Shown piece after piece: positions 61,501-64,000 of a DNA stretch of 64,000 nucleotides. This stretch comes from a virus: the IMG/VR virus record IMGVR_UViG_3300045970_000382, positions 1-64,000 of that record. The stretch is one strand, 5' to 3'. Every line of letters begins with the position of its first letter. Positions within the stretch are counted from its first letter, which is position 1. Both the position numbers and the translations under genes were made by a program. Below the pieces are notes generated by a model. That model saw only the letters and a list, made by a program, of their open reading frames with translations. It ran no database searches and was not told the origin of the DNA.

Positions 61501-61599
61501 GCTAATCTTATTGAAGGGGAATATTCAGTAGTCTTAGATCCTGATGTTGAAAAAAGATTAAAAGTCCACAGTAAGATAATATTGGGAGAAGATGCCTAA
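55570..61599 (+). CDS. Giant beta-repeat tail protein, 2009 aa
   Basis: GTG start after GGGATG. Almost the whole protein is a degenerate string of short strands, with recurring PIRIY(L/I/V)xF, GxLxSxTxxx and LxTxDIxxDI units, and no Cys-rich or catalytic part. The last ~90 residues form a separate domain (GFVRVYSGETGELVKEVY...LIEGEYSVVLD) of the carboxypeptidase-regulatory type. Probably a long fibre or shaft. I recognise no family for the repeat. It is followed by a hairpin. Confidence 0.65.
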   Translation: MSNYVPTPSTNINLVFLEELLPPLGNDVDLELSRVVLYGELICTTDDILLDLVLYHYIWEKTLNLVVTTDDIVTDVHIAPNEGLWYLVPQQPIVFAFIDDTYTIPGAANVPFTFTPLTVQFKFLKFTVTADNVSIDLELFTQDIRDRFITYTLPTVGLFTAFFARPAFFTWISSLATILPLFACKYIPPRTANIFSTLANGSCSISGIVPIPVTGTLAATLGYTSCSVLGIVPIRIYIIFSTTLDNITPTFSLLRWDSVQGSFDCNTGSCSVIFNLYKAPVGNWLSTTENNTDLFTAVHLVGRLNSILAVNTSIFRTVHIVGILDSNTNCVFYLTGIIPIRIYLTLDFTTGTVIWVPLKEMIAEFSIDYYLDASDSIEHIQDISYFGDARNLFNNVHILTYINDAPNDLPIIQNLNYLSNLTSSEIIVNEEYALEGLADEHNYILQQYSVNLKESVIFEVLEYLVEVSLNKSNVITNSYSNILVSTEYINEISSSIIVEEQTDEAHFYWDLDTINLYQDSYSVNYELQSPTAAIINIVPDTPVTIIRFLVSLGAVIQGFTSSINVEIFLHIMEPKTIDLSFITDDSLFDSRGYSVLKIIIDAHTHNDYSLFSIVTFYGRLSITTASVISVIRGGIPTLISMNLITNKDVSLTTGHFLLTAASNYLVYINIDTGSVQANIFGVGANLGSLFVSGNPNEVYNLTDPITHKILRYWYALGVIFNGMIINPYALRAEIITPMVVCRFVALIPEPRQLTLALNLSPVIFRGRGYIRVTLIFNVILNNINGVFTLGYTNTKLQMDLFTAISRSTLSLTTPIRIYVDFRANTGDIHSDIFIRLSSLGKLQSDTLDSTSRIWGVQMVGTFDVVSRNVIPILELRIPFGITLAGDTGCPLGNIDLKVPIQINIRFDCAFDNALGGFKLRNPIVGSLETTTAFMFPKILISSIIGRLSTVTNNYLYINFYLKHRDLQTLELDLELEDCSSKIKGRIITNFRINLTMSDNYSIIMMKAPIYNVLDFRTSLFDNIPTFVLRNGKATFVIIEKLLPNSIAQIYCYYPLIGFFNVVLNDVFLNLKIKVPERYLVDFTPDTVTAFFDIRMAIPVFGYVNGLIHNDLSYFRGSATLGIMAIFPPAIKIVSFKLSVAVRISVKFLSTLELINFRLNSWVDVVGILSGINEELFKEEDPQFDHQLMLNQQQRSGVTSLFRLFTYVMPTAISGRLLQFLPNVFPNFVLNNPTNGIRFNVYVTAYGNINLVSLVQGEFIIETEDLRSCEIILNLKATSGIITSQLKNSSANFKGSIDIAVFLDKVTELVKPFILLEVKSTRHGSLIFRTQNNTGIFVCKSIKDQYAGPWLSVLDNVKFVLFQLKIPYRLYCVIDSNTVRCYCNIAIHVSCGGRLSSETDSVLPTILSQDSNLRILLITEDLIGKIKLGIAPAVDGLFKVITEKFIVDIHLKTPTSGHLFVVTAPPSLVRFRMNKEIYGKMVPWDYIVSNNPPLYKLDLKDPIYQGIDITEWMFDPTKCDIFKRTAFVIPQIELYTPIPAKIRMNLLPGKEEQFADTYMVWNSYINKWEWGTTRTLPNPWFSASGIVDIFGFMETGITGVKEVLFYLSIKVFSGKWESKLDGVKKTDLRLRNVFSIGFFLEFQTGPATFYIAATATNPSYFAIITDHVNCAIYATAPFFAFCDLESTTESIKIRIVIDVVLYKWAFIFTQTVDSVAVITGLISFSLNRIELITQDIISDILLIEYFILGRMNAYLRACTVRMKINTTGLNPIIGYFITHTDSIIFHTEIYASTGLFILVGTKNATMNFIGKVARPLVIDFYFRTENSLSAIYLVAPISGLLQSNLQDIENDLQLLYIKPIIGHLFSDSDSISCNIRLYIPVYLTLDLILQDIITDMDIRVMVTLTLESILESSVYFGRVNIYEKEVEQISDLYYDIEGEILPDSPTSTFNKKGFVRVYSGETGELVKEVYTTGSTYKIANLIEGEYSVVLDPDVEKRLKVHSKIILGEDA

Positions 61600-61645
61600 C
61601 TAGTTTATTATATCTATGTTAAAATATAGATTGAATTAAAGAACT

Positions 61646-61667
61646 ATGCTTAGTAATTGCTAGGCAT
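61646..61667 (+). terminator. Putative terminator after the giant fibre gene
   Basis: ATGCTTAG and CTAGGCAT pair over 8 bp with one G-U and a 6-nt loop, followed by TTAAAT. The U-run is short, so termination may be partial. Confidence 0.45.
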
Positions 61668-61699
61668 TTAAATAAAAACACTATAGGAATCAAAGACTT

Positions 61700-62467
61700 A
61701 TGACAATCAAATTTGCCACCGCTATAAGAAATTCCCGTGCAGGATCCATAGCCACAGCGATAGATGCTGGAGCTACTCCAGGAACTCTTAAACTTTACAC
61801 AGGTAGTAGACCTGCCACTTCTGGAGGTGCTATTGATCCTTTCAACAACATTCTATTAGGTACATTGACATTCAGTAAACCATGTTCAGCTTCTATTGAT
61901 AATGGTGTATTAACATTTTCTGCCATTGCTCAAGACACGGCTGCGGATAATAACGGAACTGCAAGTTGGGCACGGATCAATAACGGGGATGGTGGTTACG
62001 TTATGGATCTTGATGTTTCAAACAATAGCGGAAGCGGGGACATAAAACTTAATGAGATTATAGAAATAGAAATCTCTGGGTTCATTGCAGAGTAATCTGC
62101 AACAGCAAACTATGTGAATTGCTGGGATCTCTTATTCATTATCGGGTGAATAAGACAATCAGCAGCCAAGCTAAAATGGATTTTGGAAGGTTCAACGACT
62201 ATCCAAAGCAGATGGATTATTTAAAATAATCCGGGTAAGTGAGTAGAGTACGAATCAAGTGATTCGGAAGTGCATAGCCCCTAATTAAGATAGCATGATG
62301 CTAGGTAGGGTGAAGAAATAGTCTCAACATTACAGGTGACTGTAAGCAGCTTTAAAAAGCGGAATAGATTTAACGAATCTATTTGAAGGTGATGCAATAG
62401 TACCGATATAATCCAAGGAGGACCTATCAGCGTGATCTCGGCATCTATAACCGAAGGAAACGCCTAG
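61700..62467 (+). CDS. Structural protein gene split by a group I intron
   Basis: Exon 1 is about 61700-62061 and exon 2 about 62401-62467. Spliced, they give 142 aa, running from exon 1 (MTIKFATAIRNSRAGSIATA) through SGDIKLNEI across the junction to IIQGGPISVISASITEGNA. The unspliced frame stops at 62095 in intron sequence (131 aa). The exon-2 sequence restores the ...GGPVSI.SA.ITAGNA ending I recall for this common phage tail-associated family. The phase matches exactly when the intron is 62062-62400; splice sites could be off by a few bases. Function of the family is unknown; virion-associated by context. Confidence 0.8.
62062..62400 (+). ncRNA. Group I intron (td-like, no internal ORF)
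   Basis: Core parts in order: a P1 candidate (exon GAGATT with AATCTC at 62071); P2 CTCTG/CAGAG; P3 ATCTGC (62095-62100) with GCAGAT (62208-62213); P4 around TTGCTG (62119) and CAGCAG; the R strand GTTCAACGACTATCC (62190-62204); P7 GACTA with TAGTC (62319-62323). A P7.1/7.2-type hairpin GAATC-AAGT-GATTC and the P9 hairpin TTACAG-GTGA-CTGTAA (62330-62345) follow. The last base is G. It closely recalls the T4 td intron. About 339 nt, self-splicing expected. Confidence 0.85.
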
Positions 62468-62488
62468 CTTGTATAACTGCTTTAATGC

Positions 62489-62517
62489 TTGACAAATCCT
62501 TTTAGTTGGTTTAAACT
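62489..62517 (+). promoter_or_regulatory. Promoter of the HNH gene
   Basis: TTGACA at 62489-62494, a 17-nt spacer and TAAACT at 62512-62517. It gives the homing gene its own transcript, independent of the structural genes before it. Confidence 0.6.
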
Positions 62518-62544
62518 CTTAGTCGTAAATTAACCGACTAAGAG
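62516..62544 (+). promoter_or_regulatory. Hairpin covering the HNH gene's ribosome-binding site
   Basis: CTCTTAGTCG and CGACTAAGAG form a perfect 10-bp stem with a 9-nt loop. The right arm contains part of AGAGGA, the ribosome-binding site 7 nt before the ATG. Read-through mRNA would have its start hidden. Transcripts from the promoter at 62489 would start near 62525 and lack the left arm. Confidence 0.7.
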
Positions 62545-62553
62545 GATTTTCAA

Positions 62554-63276
62554 ATGTTAAAAAAATTATGTAAAGAGAGTGGATGTGATAGACCTGCGAG
62601 AGCTATAGGTTTATGTACTCTTCACTATAATAGATTAAAACCTATAAAGAATTTAAAAAAATGTTCTGTTGAAAATTGTGTACAATTAACAGCAGGAAAA
62701 AATGGAGTATGTAAAGAACATTATCAAGAATTTTTAAGAAATGGTACGATAAAAAGTTATGAAAGGGATCCAATAGAAATTAGATTTAAATCTAAATATA
62801 AAGTAGATTTAAATACAGATTGTTGGAATTGGACTGCTAGTAAGGATGATTGTGGTTATGGTTATTTCTTAAAAGATGGTAGACCACATAGAGCACATAG
62901 AATTAGTTATGAATTTCATAAAGGTCCTATTCCAGAAGGAATAGAAGTTTGTCATACTTGTGATAATCCTCCTTGTGTTAATCCAGATCATTTATTTCTT
63001 GGAACACATAAAGTAAATATGGGTGATATGGTTAATAAAGGAAGAAGTAAAGGTACTCCTGGAGAAGCCCACAATAAAGCTAAATTGACAGATGAAAAAG
63101 TTTTAGAGATACGACGACTTTTTAATGCTGGATATTCTGAATCAGCTTTAGTAAAGAAATTCAAAGTTTGTCAGAGTACGATAAATAGAGTTATACTAAG
63201 ACAGACTTGGTCTCATGTAAAAGAACCTGAACCTGAAAAATTAACATTTAAAACACGAGTTAAAACTCATGTTTAA
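62554..63276 (+). CDS. HNH homing endonuclease with zinc fingers
   Basis: 240 aa. Two N-terminal zinc-finger-like units (CKESGCDRPARAIGLCTLHY and CSVENCVQL...GVCKEHY). The HNH core around CWNWTASKDDCGYGYF, HRISYEFHKGPIPEG and VCHTCDNPPCVNPDHLFLGT places it in the HNH_3 group. The C-terminal helix-turn-helix is NKAKLTDEKVLEIRRLFNAGYSESALVKKF. It lies just after the intron-containing gene, not inside the intron. It may act on that locus (collaborative homing) or be an independent insert. It overlaps the next gene by 8 nt. Confidence 0.88.
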   Translation: MLKKLCKESGCDRPARAIGLCTLHYNRLKPIKNLKKCSVENCVQLTAGKNGVCKEHYQEFLRNGTIKSYERDPIEIRFKSKYKVDLNTDCWNWTASKDDCGYGYFLKDGRPHRAHRISYEFHKGPIPEGIEVCHTCDNPPCVNPDHLFLGTHKVNMGDMVNKGRSKGTPGEAHNKAKLTDEKVLEIRRLFNAGYSESALVKKFKVCQSTINRVILRQTWSHVKEPEPEKLTFKTRVKTHV

Positions 63277-63481
63277 AAAAAGAACAAAAACTAGAGTTAG
63301 CAAGCAGATTACTTTAGAACAAGTTGAATTTATTAAATTCAGATTGAAGTCTGGAGAAGATATTCCTTCTTTAGCAAAAGAATATGATCTAACAGTTACA
63401 CGAATTGCTGCGATAGGTAAACACGTTCTTAAAACCCATATTAAAAGTGGTTTGAAACTTCGTAAATGTAGTTTGCGGTAG
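63269..63481 (+). CDS. Small helix-turn-helix protein, 70 aa
   Basis: Its sequence (MFKKRTKTRVSKQITLEQVE FIKFRLKSGEDIPSLAKEYD) resembles the C-terminal part of the HNH protein just before it: the KFKTRVKTHV end followed by a TDEKVLEIRRL...-type helix-turn-helix. It could be a detached DNA-binding module of that endonuclease or a small regulator. Its ATG lies in the HNH gene's last codons. Confidence 0.6.
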   Translation: MFKKRTKTRVSKQITLEQVEFIKFRLKSGEDIPSLAKEYDLTVTRIAAIGKHVLKTHIKSGLKLRKCSLR

Positions 63482-63484
63482 TTC

Positions 63485-63561
63485 GAGAAAGTGGCTGTTT
63501 AAGCCAAGAATCTGGCTGTTTAAGCCATTTTTTCAAATTAGCATTATCAGTGTGAAGCTTT
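63485..63561 (+). repeat. 77-bp element, inverted copy of 26881-26957
   Basis: It contains two TGGCTGTTTAAGCCA hairpins; the second is followed by a run of T, giving terminator-like character after the HNH/helix-turn-helix pair. Its end is identical over 26 bp to the start of the copy at 26881 in the opposite orientation. Confidence 0.75.
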
Positions 63562-63603
63562 ATACTGTGAAGCTTTAAAACGCTTATTTTTGGGGATAAA
63601 GTT

Positions 63604-63705
63604 ATGGCTATGAAAACACAACAAGATAGAGATTTTGATGCTTTAACTGCAAAAGTAATCGTATTTGTTTTAGTAGTGGTGGCGTTGGTTTTATTTTTTG
63701 TTTAG
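63604..63705 (+). CDS. Tiny membrane protein, 33 aa
   Basis: A polar N-terminus (MAMKTQQDRDFDALTAK) is followed by one strong transmembrane segment (VIVFVLVVVALVLFFV) running to the C-terminus. It starts 23 nt past a partial repeat of GTGAAGCTTTA and ends 9 nt before the next gene. Single-span proteins like this in phage tail/lysis regions can be holin-like or spanin-like, but no signature decides. Confidence 0.6.
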   Translation: MAMKTQQDRDFDALTAKVIVFVLVVVALVLFFV

Positions 63706-63714
63706 GAATTAATT

Positions 63715-64000
63715 ATGGCAGTTTCAAGTAATCTTGGGGCGTATGTTCAGCTTAAGTTATCTGGAGGCACAGGTAACCAAGACGGTAATTCTTCATTAGG
63801 TGGAGTAGTTTCAAGTAAAACTATAACCAGCCAGACAGTGGCTACGTTATTAAGTGCAAAACCCTTAAAAAGGTTTGCAATATCTGCCATAACCAGTTCT
63901 GCCAAGCGTAGAACCAATTATCTTATAGATAGCATCACACAAAATTTTACTCTAAATCATAGTCCAGATCCTTTTATTTTAGGATTAACTTGGATTAATG
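63715..64000 (+). CDS. Start of a structural-type protein, cut by the window end
   Basis: The first 95 residues are visible (MAVSSNLGAYVQLKLSGGTG...), still open at the window edge. Gly/Ser/Thr-rich beta sequence, as in tail proteins. Its ATG has a poor ribosome-binding site (GGAATTAATT). No family recognised. Confidence 0.6.
   Translation, partial: MAVSSNLGAYVQLKLSGGTGNQDGNSSLGGVVSSKTITSQTVATLLSAKPLKRFAISAITSSAKRRTNYLIDSITQNFTLNHSPDPFILGLTWIN

Noticed and set aside
62096-62500. Homing gene inside the group I intron
   Set aside because: The intron ends near 62400 and exon 2 with its stop (62465-62467) comes before the HNH gene. The HNH gene is therefore outside the intron.

Overview
The window is one stretch of an AT-rich tailed double-stranded DNA phage genome. 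The order terminase, portal, prohead protease, HK97-type capsid, connectors, tail tube, frameshifted tail chaperone, very long tape measure, baseplate and large adhesin-like tail proteins is that of a siphovirus. The host cannot be fixed from the sequence. Promoters matching host sigma-70 consensus and Shine-Dalgarno sites point to a bacterium. The B12-dependent ribonucleotide reductase implies that cobalamin is available in the host.

Layout. 1-547: gene-free, dense in TCTAGA. 593-1903: a minus-strand operon of four small unknown genes. Three of them are preceded by the same H-type pseudoknot-like RNA element, with compensatory base changes. 1904-3152: a gene-free control region with palindromic operator-like sites and an array of eight 47/48-bp repeats. 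3153-10716: a plus-strand early/metabolic module with a consensus promoter, queD and queE (7-deazaguanine precursor synthesis), a primase, an SbcC-like ATPase, dUTPase and small unknown genes. 10723-15398: a class II ribonucleotide reductase broken into two genes by a split intein, with a Vsr-like homing endonuclease gene between them and a second, contiguous intein in the catalytic NPCGE motif. 15401-25968: a second promoter and the head/packaging/neck/tail-tube genes. 26118-45819: tail assembly, comprising the G/GT chaperones with an A_AAA_AAC slip site, a 3210-residue tape measure carrying an intein, and baseplate-like genes. 45937-61599: receptor-binding or fibre-like proteins, including three tandem two-gene cassettes with LamG-like domains and a 2009-residue beta-repeat protein. 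61700-64000: a small structural gene split by a group I intron, an HNH gene with its own promoter, a tiny membrane protein and a truncated last gene.

The window is unusually rich in intron/intein/homing elements: one group I intron, one split intein, two contiguous inteins, six free-standing homing-endonuclease-type genes and one or two relics. Several of these genes have hairpins that hide their ribosome-binding site, as is known for late-controlled phage homing genes.

The most novel signal is the triplicated covarying pseudoknot in the minus-strand operon. The clearest hidden gene structures are the group I intron at 62062-62400, which explains a premature stop, and the fractured ribonucleotide reductase. 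Gene functions rest on motifs read by eye; no database search was run.
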